From Bacteroidota bacterium (GTDB lineage: Bacteria > Bacteroidota > Bacteroidia > Flavobacteriales > Flavobacteriaceae), in assembly GCA_024280145.1 (NCBI GenBank), contig JAJRQR010000149.1:1-37805 (forward strand): a stretch of DNA of 37,805 nt. Direction: 5' to 3'. Positions 27,674 to 37,582 of this stretch are shown here, in pieces. The notes below the pieces were generated by a model. The model was not told the DNA's origin. It ran no database searches and was given only the letters and a program-made list of their open reading frames with translations. How positions within the stretch are numbered: the stretch's first letter is position 1; each line of letters begins with the position of its first letter. The position numbers and the translations under genes are program-made.

Positions 27674-30003
27674 ATGGTAAAAAGACACAAATACAAACTA
27701 AGCTTCCTCTTTATCATTTTCGTTATATGGCTATTCTGCCTGCCTTCAGAATTATTTAAAGTTCCCACCGCAACGATAATTGATAGTAGAGAAGGAATCA
27801 TGTTAGGAGCTAGAATTGCTGATGATGGACAATGGAGATTTCCAAAAATGGACTCCGTTCCCAATCGTTTTGAACAAAGCATTTTACTGTTTGAAGACGA
27901 ATATTTTTACCAACATCCAGGTTTTAATCCTGTGGCAATTAGCAAAGCATTGTGGCAAAATATAACCACCGATAAACGACGTGGAGGAAGCACACTCACA
28001 CAACAAGTCATTCGCCTTTCTCGAAAAAACAAAGGCCGAAACTATGCAGAAAAACTCGTAGAGATTTTTCAAGCCACTCGATTAGAATTCCGTTTCAGTA
28101 AAAAAGAAATCTTGAATCTTTATGCTTCTTACGCTCCTTTTGGTGGAAATGTAGTAGGTTTAGAAACTGCTTCTTGGCGGTATTTTGGAATTCCTTCAGA
28201 AGAATTAAGTTGGGGGCAAGCAGCTGCTTTAGCCGTTTTACCCAATGCACCTTCCTTAATATTTCCAGGGAAAAATGAAGTAATTTTAAAAAATAAAAGA
28301 GATCGTTTGTTATTAAAATTATTTCAGAAAGAAATCATAGACCAAACCACTTACGAATTAGCAATATTAGAACGCTTGCCAGGAAAACCGTTACCATTAC
28401 CCGAATTTGCACCTCATCTCACCGAAAAATCAAGAAGAGAACACAAAGGAGAAAGAGTACAAACCACTATTGATTTCCATCTTCAAAAAAATGCCAACCG
28501 AATTGCAAAAGAGCATTATTATAATTTACATCAAAATCAAATAAACAACCTCGCCATTTTGATTTTAGATGTAGAAACCCGAGAAATTTTAGCTTATGTT
28601 GGCAATGCTCCAACCACAAAAGAAAACAATAATTATGTAGACATCATCGATAAATCCCGAAGTACCGGAAGTGTTTAAAACCTTTTTTATATGCTTCTTT
28701 GTTAGATACAGGCGAACTACTTCCTAACAGTTTGGTGGCGGATATTCCAACGGTGATTAATGGCTATCGCCCAAAGAATTTCGATAAGAAATATCACGGA
28801 GCAGTTCCGGCAAGTGAGGCTCTTTCAAGATCCTTAAACATTCCCGCAGTACGAATGCTACGCGAATTTGGACTGCAACGTTTTTATAATAAATTGAAGA
28901 AATTGGAACTTAATTCCATTAATAAAACTCCCGATTATTACGGACTCGCATTAATTCTTGGTGGAGCAGAAAGCTCACTTTGGGAGGTTACGAATGCCTA
29001 TGCAGGAATGGCTTCTACCTTAACTTTTTTTAATACATCTTCCAGTGAATATCGAACCCAAGAGTTTTTAAAACCCAATTATATTTTAAAAAATAAACGA
29101 GATTTTGGTAAGGTAACTTTTTACCCTTCGGTTTTTAATGCAGGTGCAATTTATCATACCTTAAATTCACTTCAAAAAGTAAATCGTCCACAAGGAGAAG
29201 AAAACTGGAGTTTTTTTAGTAATTCTCAACCTATTGCTTGGAAAACAGGCACCAGTTTTGGCTTTAAAGATGCTTGGGCGGTGGGAGTTACTCCCAAATA
29301 TGCTATAGGTGTTTGGGTAGGAAATGCAGATGGTGAAGGTCGCCCCGGACTTACTGGAATTCAGGCGGCAGCTCCCATTCTTTTTGATGTTTTAAATAAA
29401 TTACCATCGCAAGGTGAATGGTTTGATATGCCTTATGATGAATTAATTAAGACAGATATTTGTACAAAAAGCGGACATTTAGCGAATGAATATTGTAATG
29501 AAACTTCAAAGGAATGGATCCCAAAAAACGGAAATAAAACAAGTTCTTGTCCTTATCATCATCAAGTTTTTTTAGATGTTACTGAAACTTATAGAGTAAA
29601 TTCTTCGTGTTATTCTTTAGCTAAAATGAAACAAAAAAACTGGTTTGCATTGCCACCAATTTTAGAATATTATTATGCTCCCTTACATCCAGAATACAAT
29701 CCTTTGCCTATTTTTAAGGAAAGTTGTTTACAAGTTGGAGAGCAGAAAATGGAGTTTATTTATCCCAAAAAAAATGAAGAAATCCTACTTCCAAAAGATT
29801 TTGATGAAACTATAAATAATGTGATTTTTAAATTAGCACATCGATCACCTGAAACAACCATTTATTGGTACTTGGATTCTGAATTTATAGGAACGACTGA
29901 AACATTTCACGAAATAGCTATTTCACCAAAACCGGGAGAATATATGTTATCTGTAATGGATCAAGATGGGAATGAGTTGCGACAGAAAGTGATTATTAAA
30001 TAG
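27674..30003 (+). CDS. pbpC: Penicillin-binding protein 1C, split by a one-base frameshift
   Basis: Bifunctional peptidoglycan glycosyltransferase/transpeptidase. The first ORF (27674-28678) has an N-terminal membrane anchor (LSFLFIIFVIWLFCLP) and the GT51 domain with EDEYFYQHPG and RRGGSTLTQQ. The second (28699-30003) has the SLN motif in LSRSLNIPA, KTGTSFGFKDAW, and a C-terminal BiPBP_C-type domain. The break falls in GSV|LKP, exactly at the catalytic SxxK (Ser333). The sequence reads GTGTTTAAAACC where GTGTTTTAAAACC is expected (T run at 28674-28676). One added T gives a 776-aa protein. As read, neither half would be a working transpeptidase. A sequencing error is likely, given similar breaks elsewhere in the window. 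Confidence 0.93.
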
Positions 30004-30011
30004 TTTGTTTG

Positions 30012-30044
30012 AGCTTTGCCAAAGTTTGGAACTTTGGCAAAGCT
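30012..30044. terminator. 15-bp perfect hairpin, TGG loop, between convergent genes
   Basis: AGCTTTGCCAAAGTT, loop TGG, then the exact reverse complement. It fills the 52-base gap between pbpC and the convergent CYTH gene, so it probably ends both transcripts, although no T-tract follows on either strand. Stem length and loop equal those of the hairpin at 2505-2537. Confidence 0.65.
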
Positions 30045-30055
30045 GATACTTATAC

Positions 30056-30529
30056 TCAAATTCTCCAATTCCGAAAAGGAGTTTTACTTAATAACGAATT
30101 ATAATACCGTACATCGCCAGTAACTTCTTTTCCAATCCAAAGAGGTTTTTCAAAATCTTCGTTTTCTGAATTAAGCTCAATTTCAGCAACCACCAAACCC
30201 TTATTTTCTCCGTAGAACTCATCTACTTCAAAAATATGTTTTCCAGATTTTACTTCGTAGCGCGTTTTTTCAATTAAGCTGGGTTCACAAATTTTTAAAA
30301 GCATTTCGGCTTCTAAAACTGGTATTTCTTTTTCCCACTCCAAACGAGTAGTTCCTTCCAAATTAGAGATTCCTTTTATAGTTATAAAAGCTTTTTCTCC
30401 TTTAATTCTTATTCTTACCGTTCTTTCTTTATGAGTATTTAAAAACCCTTGAATTATCTTAGTTTTTTTATATGCTTCCGATTTATATTCTTCAGAAAGG
30501 ACTAAAAATTTACGTTCTATTTCGAGCAT
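30056..30529 (-). CDS. CYTH domain protein
   Basis: 157 aa, a single CYTH (triphosphate tunnel) domain. The signature EIERKFL is at residues 3-9, followed by alternating charged strands: RTVRIRIKGEKAFITIKG, RLEWEKEIP, IEKTRYEV, FEVDEFYGENKGLVVAEIEL. The Glu and Arg/Lys residues that line the tunnel are present. Relatives hydrolyse inorganic triphosphate or thiamine triphosphate; the substrate here is not known. The protein lacks the CHAD domain often fused to it. Divergent from dinB across a 92-base region with a symmetric promoter palindrome. Confidence 0.88.
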   Translation of the reverse strand: MLEIERKFLVLSEEYKSEAYKKTKIIQGFLNTHKERTVRIRIKGEKAFITIKGISNLEGTTRLEWEKEIPVLEAEMLLKICEPSLIEKTRYEVKSGKHIFEVDEFYGENKGLVVAEIELNSENEDFEKPLWIGKEVTGDVRYYNSLLSKTPFRNWRI

Positions 30530-30562
30530 GTTTATTTCCTGTGAAAACAGGAATCTTTTAAA

Positions 30563-30581
30563 TTATCTTTGTCAAAGATAA
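30563..30581. promoter_or_regulatory. Symmetric divergent promoter palindrome between CYTH gene and dinB
   Basis: TTATCTTTG, one T, CAAAGATAA is a perfect 9-bp-arm palindrome. Each arm contains a perfect -7 box (TATCTTTG): 30564-30571 on the + strand toward dinB and 30580-30573 on the - strand toward the CYTH gene. CTTTGTCAAAG recurs at 30585-30595, and TTGTCAAAG at 30606-30614, giving three copies spaced 18-19 bases. Confidence 0.5.
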
Positions 30582-30621
30582 AGACTTTGTCAAAGTATTA
30601 GCATATTGTCAAAGCAAAATA

Positions 30622-31719
30622 ATGACAGATAAAAATTGCCATAGAAAAATTATCCACGTAGATATGGATGCCTTTTACGCTTCGGTAGAGCAATTGGACA
30701 ATCCCGAATTACGCGGAAAACCAGTTGCTGTAGGAGGAAGCTCAAAACGTGGTGTGGTAAGTGCTGCCAGTTATGAGGCTAGAAAATTTGGTGTTCGTTC
30801 TGCAATGAGCAGCGTCATTGCTTTGCAAAATTGTCCCGATTTGATTTTTGTAAAATCTAATTTTAAACGCTATCACGAGGTTTCAGATCAAATTAAAAAA
30901 ATATTTCATGAATATACCGATTTGGTGGAACCTTTGTCTTTAGATGAAGCTTATTTAGATGTAACCGAAAACAAAAAAGGGAATCCGAGTGCAACATTAA
31001 TAGCCGAAGAAATCCGAAAAAAAATAAAAGAAAAAACGGGATTGAATGCTTCGGCAGGAATTTCCATCAATAAATTTGTAGCTAAAATTGCTAGTGATAT
31101 TAACAAGCCTAATGGTCAAAAAACTGTTTCACCAGATGAGGTTTTGGATTTTTTAGAAAATTTAGAAATTAAAAAATTCTATGGTGTTGGAAAAGTTACT
31201 GTCAAAAAAATGTACCGCTTAGGAATTTTTACAGGAAAGGACTTAAAGCAGAAATCAAAAGAGTTTTTAGAAGAACATTTTAGTAAAAGTGGACGCTATT
31301 ATTATCACATAGTTCGAGGGGAACATCGCAGTGAAGTAAAATCTTCAAGAACTCGAAAATCACTCGCTGCAGAACGGACTTTTAGCGAGAACATTACTTC
31401 AGAAATATTTATGTTGAAGCGATTAGAAAACATCGCTGAAGAAGTAGAACGCCGTCTTAAAAAAAGTAAAGTCGCTGGAAAAACAATTACTTTAAAAATA
31501 AAGTATAGCGATTTTACGCTTCAAACACGCAGTAAAACCTTGCCTTTGTACATTTCGAGCAAAGAATTAATTCTTGAAAATGTTAAAGAATTGTTATTTC
31601 AGGAATCTATGAAAAACTCGGTACGGTTGTTGGGTATTTCCTTATCGAACCTCAACAACGAAAAAGGAAAAGTTCCTAAAAAGAAATCTGTTTCGGTTCA
31701 ATTACAATTTGATTTTTAA
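30622..31719 (+). CDS. dinB: DNA polymerase IV (Y-family translesion polymerase)
   Basis: 365 aa. Copies past damaged bases. Palm motifs: HVDMDAFYASVEQ with the first catalytic Asp, and SLDEAYLDVTE with the second Asp-Glu pair. Also present are SAGISINKFVAKIASDINKPNGQ, the thumb helix-hairpin-helix (LEIKKFYGVGKVTVKKMYRLGI), and a little-finger domain. The last residues, QLQFDF, resemble the beta-clamp binding motif found at Pol IV C-termini. Start ATG is clear (MTDKNCHRKIIHVDMDA). No LexA-type box was recognised; the upstream triple TTGTCAAAG repeat is the only regulatory-looking element. Confidence 0.96.
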   Translation: MTDKNCHRKIIHVDMDAFYASVEQLDNPELRGKPVAVGGSSKRGVVSAASYEARKFGVRSAMSSVIALQNCPDLIFVKSNFKRYHEVSDQIKKIFHEYTDLVEPLSLDEAYLDVTENKKGNPSATLIAEEIRKKIKEKTGLNASAGISINKFVAKIASDINKPNGQKTVSPDEVLDFLENLEIKKFYGVGKVTVKKMYRLGIFTGKDLKQKSKEFLEEHFSKSGRYYYHIVRGEHRSEVKSSRTRKSLAAERTFSENITSEIFMLKRLENIAEEVERRLKKSKVAGKTITLKIKYSDFTLQTRSKTLPLYISSKELILENVKELLFQESMKNSVRLLGISLSNLNNEKGKVPKKKSVSVQLQFDF

Positions 31720-31808
31720 TTTGGTCTCGCAAAGACCGCAAAGAAAAAACAGCAATCATATATGTGAGAAAACTACTTAATCTTTTTTTTAACCCTAATA
31801 CTCACATT

Positions 31809-32594
31809 ATGAAAACTGTAAAATTTTTAAGTCTCGCTTTAATTAGCTCCATCGTTTTATTTTCTTGTAAAGATTCTGAAACAAAATCACCAGAAACAAC
31901 TGTTAGTTCGGAAACAAAATTAGCAATGGCTAACACTTCTTTAACGGAAACAAAACCCACCGAAACCTATTTATACGTCACTGCTTCCACAGGATTAAGT
32001 TTACGAGAATACGCCAATCTACAAAGCGAAAAGCTAGCGGTAATGCCTTATGGAACTCGTGTAAAAGTGATTACTTCAGAAAAAAACAACACCATGAAAG
32101 TGGGTGAAATTAAAGGAGGAATGAATGAAATTGAATATAATCAGAAAAAAGGATTTGCTTTTAATGGTTTTCTTTCCAAATACTTCCCACCAGAAAATGG
32201 GATTTCTACAAAACGGTATGCAGAAGAATTAAAAGAAAATTTCCCAAAGGTAATTTACACAGAAACGGTTGGTGGCACAGCAAGCAAGCCAACAAATACG
32301 GAAACATTAATCCTTCCAGAAGCAGTGTGGAACGAAGCTTTTAATATCGCCCAACAACTTTATAAATTACCGAAAGAGTTTGTTTTTCCTTCTTCAAAAG
32401 GAAAAGAATTTCAAATTGTTAAAGAAAAAAGGCTTCAAAAAAATTCTTGGATAAGCGAATTACAGATTTCTAGAAAAGAGAATGTAATTACAAAAATTGA
32501 ATATGTGTATAAAAACAAAGGCTTTTCAAAAACTGTGACAATTGCAAGGGAAAATACAAAAATGAAACTTTCTAAGACCGAAATTGTAGACTAA
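31809..32594 (+). CDS. SH3-like domain lipoprotein
   Basis: 261 aa from the ATG at 31809. The track start at 31764 adds 15 residues ahead of a clear lipoprotein signal, MKTVKFLSLALISSIVLFSC, so the later start is preferred. A Thr/Glu-rich linker follows, then a bacterial SH3-like domain (YLYVTASTGLSLREYANLQSEKLAVMPYGTRVKVI...KKGFAFNGFLSKYF). The C-terminal half is a strand-rich region of unknown type. It may bind cell wall or other envelope partners. It follows dinB by 89 bases, which include a fragment of the GCAAAGA dispersed repeat. Confidence 0.8.
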   Translation: MKTVKFLSLALISSIVLFSCKDSETKSPETTVSSETKLAMANTSLTETKPTETYLYVTASTGLSLREYANLQSEKLAVMPYGTRVKVITSEKNNTMKVGEIKGGMNEIEYNQKKGFAFNGFLSKYFPPENGISTKRYAEELKENFPKVIYTETVGGTASKPTNTETLILPEAVWNEAFNIAQQLYKLPKEFVFPSSKGKEFQIVKEKRLQKNSWISELQISRKENVITKIEYVYKNKGFSKTVTIARENTKMKLSKTEIVD

Positions 32595-32654
32595 TCTAAA
32601 TTCTTCGGTAAATGAATTTTATTAATCTTATAAAGATTTATAATTGTAAATAGA

Positions 32655-32662
32655 TATATTTG
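32655..32662 (+). promoter_or_regulatory. -7 box TATATTTG before the S8 protease gene
   Basis: A perfect TAnnTTTG 40 bases before the ATG at 32703. No clear -33 TTTG at normal distance. Confidence 0.35.
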
Positions 32663-32702
32663 ATGCTTTATAAGCATTAAGCTATAACTTAAAACTGCAA
32701 TT

Positions 32703-35700
32703 ATGAAACGAATTATCACAAAATTAAAATGGTTATTTTCAATCTTAACGATTTTATTTTTTTCAAATTCTTTTGGTCAAACTGAATACGGTATTCAGTT
32801 ACAAGATGAAACAATTGAAATACCTGAAAATATAGAAACATTTCAATGGGGTCAAATGCCAGAATCATCTCGTATAAATAACGGATATATAGGATGGGTT
32901 CAGTTTTTTGAAACTCCTGTTCAAGATATTCAAAATAGTTTTAGGGCTAATGAGCTTGAACTTATTGAGTACATTCCAAATAAAACTTATTTATTTTACT
33001 TCCCAAATTCAACTTCAATTGAATTTTTGAAAAATAGTGGTGTACGTTCTATAGTACCTGTAGACGGGCAATATAAATTGAGCCCTAATCTAAAAAATGG
33101 AATTATTGGTGACTGGGCTTCTGAAGGAGATAATATTTTGGTAACACTTCAGTTTCATAAATATGTATCGGTAGATTATGTAATAAATGATTTAGCTAGA
33201 AAACAAATTTCAGTTAAACAACAATATAAAGGGTCTAATAATATTGACCTTTCTATACCTAATAATTGTTTAGAAGATTTATCTAATTTACCTTATGTAA
33301 AATGGGTTGAAGTTCTTGTTGCTCCTTCAATAAAGGATGATACTCGTGGAAGAAGTTTACATAGATCAAGTAATTTAGATACACAAACGGGAGCTGGAAG
33401 AAATTATACAGGAGCTGGTATTGGTGTAATGGTGAGAGATGATGGTATTGTTGGTCCTCATATTGATTTTCAAGGAAGGATAGATAATTCTATGGCTTCT
33501 GGAACAGGGCAAACTCACGGTGATGGTGTTGGAGGTATTATGGCGGGAGCAGGAAATTTAGATCCTTCAATGAGAGGTATGGCAGCAGGTTCTAATGTGT
33601 TTGTCGTAAATTATGCTTCAAATTTTTTAGATTCAGCAACACAAACTTATATCAATAATGGAGATGTTCAAATTACAAACTCTTCATATAGTAACGGTTG
33701 TAATGATGGTTATACTACAATAACACAAACCGTAGACACCCAAACAAGAGATATCCCAACTCTTTTACATGTATTTTCAGCAGGAAATTCTAATAATAAT
33801 AACTGTGGTTATGGAGCAGGTGATCAATGGGGAAATATTACTGGAGGTCATAAACAAGGGAAAATGTAATTGCAACAGCAAATGTTTTCTTTGACGGAAG
33901 TTTGGTAAATTCAAGTAGTAGAGGTCCAGCACATGATGGTAGAATAAAACCAGACATTGCTGCAAATGGACAAAATCAAAATTCAACTACAGAAAACAAC
34001 CAATATCAAAGTTTTGGAGGAACTTCTGGAGCTGCTCCGGGTATCGCTGGAATTTCAGCACAATTATATGAAGTTTATGGCGATGCAAATGGTGGCACAT
34101 TACCACAGTCAGCATTAATTAAAGCTGCATTACTTAACACAGCTAATGAAGCTGGAAATATTGGCCCGGACTACAAATTTGGGTGGGGAATTGTAAATGC
34201 ATTAAGAGCAGGAACCTTACTAGAAGACGGTAGATATCTTTCAGATAATATATCACAAGGAAACACAAACAATCACACAATTAATATTCCTTCTGGAACT
34301 ACTCAAGTGCGATTTATGGTATATTGGAGCGACCCTGCTGCTGCACCAGGAGCAAGTCCTGCACTTGTTAATGATTTGGATTTAATTGTTACTGATCCTT
34401 CATCTGGAACTCACGAACCATGGATTTTAGATCCAACTCCTAATGCAACAACATTAAATTTACCCGCAACATTAGGACCTGACCATTTAAATAATATGGA
34501 ACAAGTATTACTTAATAACCCTATTTCTGGAGATTATGATATTGATATTACCGGGTTTAATGTTCCTTCGGGGCCACAAGAATATTTTGTGGTTTATGAA
34601 ATTATCTCGAATGAATTAACTATGACATATCCAAACGCAGGTGAATCTTTTGCTCCTGGTGAAACAGAATCCTTACATTGGGATGCTATAAATACAACTG
34701 ATGATTTTATACTAGAATATTCAACTGATAATGGTGGTTCTTGGAACACAATTACAACTGTAAGTTCTACAACTTATAACTATGCTTGGTCAATTCCAAA
34801 TTCAGTTACTGGAGAAGCACTTGTTAGAGTTACAAGTGGTGCTTTTTCAGACGAAAGTGATGGTGTATTTTCTATCGCTAGTTTAGCAACGAATGTGGAG
34901 GCTTCACAAATCTGTCCAAATGAAGCTACTTTTTCTTGGAGTCCCGTACAAGATGCGGAATCTTATGATTTTTATATTTTAGGAAGCACTTACATGGATT
35001 TAATTGGAAATTCTGCTACTCCTTCATTCACATATTCTATTACAAATCCTAATGATGAAATTTGGGCAGCGGTTATAGCTAAAAACAATACTGAGGGTTG
35101 GGAAAGTAGAAGAACAATAGCTATTTATCATCCTGGAGGTCTTGTAAATTGTTCTTTAGCTGATGATTTATCTTTAGTAAATATTAATAATGATTCAAAT
35201 GATTTTAATTTTGTTTGTGATGCAACACCAGCGATTATTTCAGCAACAATTAGAAACTCAGGAATAAATAGTCAAAGTAATTTTATTATTTCCTACCAAA
35301 TAGATAGTGAGCCTATTGTTGAAGAAATATATACTGGCACATTAAATTCTGGACAACAAGATGTTTTTGACTTTGCAACAGAAGTGGATATTACTACAGA
35401 AGGAGAATATACACTGGTTGTTAGAGTTGAACTTTCAGGAGATTTAAACCCTTCTAACGATGAATCAACTTTAGATTTTTATGCTGTTACGCAAGCAACT
35501 GCATTAAATTTTGAGGAAGATTTTGAAACAAATGGAATGCCTCCTTTGGGATGGGTTATAGGAAACTTAGATGGCAACACAACTTGGGTTGAAAGAACAG
35601 GTATTACTGGTATTGATGGTAATGCAAGTGTGACGGCTTTTATTGATAATTTTTCTTATAATGCTCCAGGACAAGAAGATAGTATCCAAACAGAAATATT

Positions 35701-36301
35701 TGATTTAAGTAATACAACTGTCCCTTCATTATCTTTTGATTTAGCAAAAGCACAATATTCAGTCTCCTTTTCAGATGCTTTTAGAGTAGATATTTCAATA
35801 AATTGTGGAGATACATTTACAACAATTTATGAAAAAGATGGATTAGATTTATCAACTGTAGGGGGTTATATTACTTCAAACTGGACACCAAATTCAGCTA
35901 ATGATTGGCGAACAGAAATAATAGATTTAACTCCTTTTGAAGGTGAAAATGTGCTTTTCAAATTTGTAAATATTAACGGTTATGGCAACAGTACATTAAT
36001 AGATAATATTAATGTTTTTGCTGAAACTTTAGGAGTAATAGACAATGATTTATCGGGTATTTCACTTTATCCTAATCCAAGTGCAGAAAAAGTTTTTATA
36101 AAATTTGATTCTAATATTGGGAGTTATTTTGAAATTAATATTGTTAATAGTCTAGGGCAAATTGTTGGAGAAATTGAAAAATCTCCAATCAACGGAAATG
36201 AAGAACTTTCTATTAATGTATCAAATTATAGTAGTGGACTATATTTTATTAGAATAAAAATTGATAATAATATTACAACTAAAAAATTATTAATTGAATA
36301 A
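32703..36301 (+). CDS. Secreted subtilisin-like (S8) protease with T9SS tail, frameshifted
   Basis: Restored length 1199 aa. Signal peptide FSILTILFFSNSFGQ, then a prodomain of about 210 residues. The first ORF (32703-33869) holds catalytic Asp246 (VMVRDDGIVGPHIDF) and His272 (THGDGVGGIMAG). The second (33902-36301) holds the Ser in FGGTSGAAPGIAG. After the protease come a beta-sandwich (about residues 470-550), a Ser-Thr-Kinase-like Ig region (TYPNAGESFAPGETESLHWD), an Fn3-like part, a CARDB-like part, a MAM/choice-of-anchor-like jelly roll, and a type A T9SS sorting domain (LYPNPSAEKVFIKF...). One A is missing in the run at 33861-33864: GGGAAAATGTAATT should read GGGAAAAATGTAATT (KNVIATANVFF). 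As read, Asp/His and Ser lie in different ORFs. Confidence 0.92.
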
Positions 36302-36323
36302 TAAAAATTCTAAAAAAATATTT

Positions 36324-36360
36324 AACAAGAGTTGACTTAATTGTCAACTCTTGTTTTTTT
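36324..36360 (+). terminator. Intrinsic terminator of the S8 protease gene
   Basis: A 13-bp perfect stem (AACAAGAGTTGAC and its reverse complement) with a 6-base loop TTAATT, followed directly by a run of T on the + strand, 22 bases after the stop codon. It insulates the following DUF983-crp unit. Confidence 0.85.
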
Positions 36361-36361
36361 A

Positions 36362-36375
36362 GTAACCATTGTTAC
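36362..36375. promoter_or_regulatory. Putative Crp/Fnr operator upstream of DUF983-crp
   Basis: Perfect dyad GTAAC-CATT-GTTAC. Its centre is 29.5 bases before the -7 box at 36398, so about -41.5 from the expected start of transcription, the classic class II activator position for Crp/Fnr proteins. The same dyad with the same spacing precedes yeeE. Binding by the adjacent regulator is inferred. Confidence 0.6.
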
Positions 36376-36397
36376 AAGAAATAACTACCGCTAAATA

Positions 36398-36405
36398 TAT
36401 ATTTG
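36398..36405 (+). promoter_or_regulatory. -7 box TATATTTG of the DUF983-crp unit
   Basis: A perfect TAnnTTTG 16 bases before the DUF983 ATG at 36422. No good -33 element is evident, as expected for an activator-dependent promoter. Confidence 0.5.
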
Positions 36406-36421
36406 CTGAAATTTCAACCAA

Positions 36422-36811
36422 ATGTTAGGTAAAGGAAATAAACTCTATAGTATTTTCAGAATGAAATGCCCAAGGTGTCATGAAGGTGATTTCTATAAAG
36501 GACATCCTTATAAATTCTCAACTATGGGAAGAGTTAAAGAGGAATGTTCAGAGTGTAAATTAAAATACAATATAGAACCTAGTTTTTATCACGGATCCTA
36601 TTATGTTACTTATGCTTTGGGTGTTGCTTTATTTGTAGTTGTTGGTGTTCTTACTTATTTATTGATTCCAAATGCTGGCCCAAAAACTATATTAATTGCA
36701 ATCTTTGCTTCTCTAGCCATATTATCTCCTTGGTTTTATGCCTTGTCAAAAATTATTTGGATCAACTTCTTTGTAAAATACGATAAAGGAATTTTAAAGA
36801 AAAGGTTGTAG
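36422..36811 (+). CDS. DUF983 family small membrane protein
   Basis: 129 aa. The N-terminus is a zinc-ribbon-like segment (MKCPRCHEGDF...EECSECKLKY, two CxxC pairs), followed by the family pattern IEPSFYHGSYYVTYALG. Two membrane helices follow (VALFVVVGVLTYLLI and TILIAIFASLAILSPWFYAL) and a short basic tail. Function unknown. The Crp/Fnr gene begins 9 bases after its stop, so the two form an operon under the GTAAC-N4-GTTAC promoter. Confidence 0.87.
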   Translation: MLGKGNKLYSIFRMKCPRCHEGDFYKGHPYKFSTMGRVKEECSECKLKYNIEPSFYHGSYYVTYALGVALFVVVGVLTYLLIPNAGPKTILIAIFASLAILSPWFYALSKIIWINFFVKYDKGILKKRL

Positions 36812-36820
36812 ATTTACAAT

Positions 36821-37453
36821 ATGATTCAGGATTTAAAAAACAGCTACGGAAATCTTTTTGAAGATGCCCTACTCGATGAAATAAATCAATTTGGAACTTA
36901 TAAAGATGTTCCAGAAGGGTATCGTCTTATCGAAATTGGTAATTATATAAAATCAATGCCTTTATTAATAAGTGGCGCTATTAAAATTATGCGCGATGAC
37001 GATGATGGTGATGAATTACTTTTGTATTTTCTTGAAAGTGGTGACACTTGTGCAATGACGCTTACTTGTTGCCTCGGAAACACAAAAAGTGAAATTAGAG
37101 CCATCGCAGAATTACCCACAAAACTTATTATGATTCCTATTGAAAAAATGGAAGAATGGACTGGAAAATATAAATCTTGGCGCAATTTTGTTTTTGAAAG
37201 CTATCACAATCGTTTGATGGAAATGTTAGAAACCATCGATAGTATCGCCTTTCTAAAAATGGATGAACGATTGTTAAAGTACCTTCGCGATAAGTCAAAA
37301 ATTAATAATTACGATACTATTTATAGTACACATCAAGAAATTGCTTACGAACTCCATACTTCACGAGTTGTAATTTCTAGACTTTTAAAGAAACTTGAAA
37401 ACCAAGGGAAAATTAAATTGAACCGAAATAATATTAAAATAATTTCACTTTAA
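36821..37453 (+). CDS. Crp/Fnr family transcriptional regulator
   Basis: 210 aa. Residues 1-110 form a cyclic-nucleotide-binding-like beta barrel (IEIGNYIKSMPLLISGAIKI...ELLLYFLESGDTCAMTLTCC). A dimer helix follows (about 115-145), then a winged helix-turn-helix with recognition helix HTSRVVISRLLKKLENQGKI. The usual cAMP-contacting Arg-Ser pair is not evident. Instead there is a cysteine cluster, Cys77, Cys83 and Cys84, in the loop where the ligand would bind, so a redox or metal signal is possible. It follows the DUF983 gene by 9 bases and precedes yeeE. GTAAC-N4-GTTAC dyads in both promoters suggest it controls itself and the transporter. Confidence 0.9.
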   Translation: MIQDLKNSYGNLFEDALLDEINQFGTYKDVPEGYRLIEIGNYIKSMPLLISGAIKIMRDDDDGDELLLYFLESGDTCAMTLTCCLGNTKSEIRAIAELPTKLIMIPIEKMEEWTGKYKSWRNFVFESYHNRLMEMLETIDSIAFLKMDERLLKYLRDKSKINNYDTIYSTHQEIAYELHTSRVVISRLLKKLENQGKIKLNRNNIKIISL

Positions 37454-37565
37454 TATTTTATGTTCAACTTACCATTCATTCCAATAACTGCCTAATAATC
37501 AGAATGTTTTTTGAGTTTTAAACAAAAAATACATTTTTATCTTTTTTTAAAATCATATTTGCTAT

Positions 37566-37579
37566 GTAACAAATGTTAC
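37566..37579. promoter_or_regulatory. Putative Crp/Fnr operator 1 upstream of yeeE
   Basis: Perfect dyad GTAAC-AAAT-GTTAC. The centre is 29.5 bases before the -7-like box at 37602, exactly the spacing seen before the DUF983-crp unit. Confidence 0.6.
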
Positions 37580-37582
37580 TAT

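Noticed and set aside
28699-30003. A separate gene starting at the TTG at 28699
   Set aside because: It lacks the SxxK serine and any membrane anchor, and joins exactly to the upstream ORF when one T is restored; it is the second half of pbpC.
33902-36301. A separate gene for the second S8 ORF
   Set aside because: It begins in the middle of the peptidase fold and completes the triad of the upstream ORF after one A is added.
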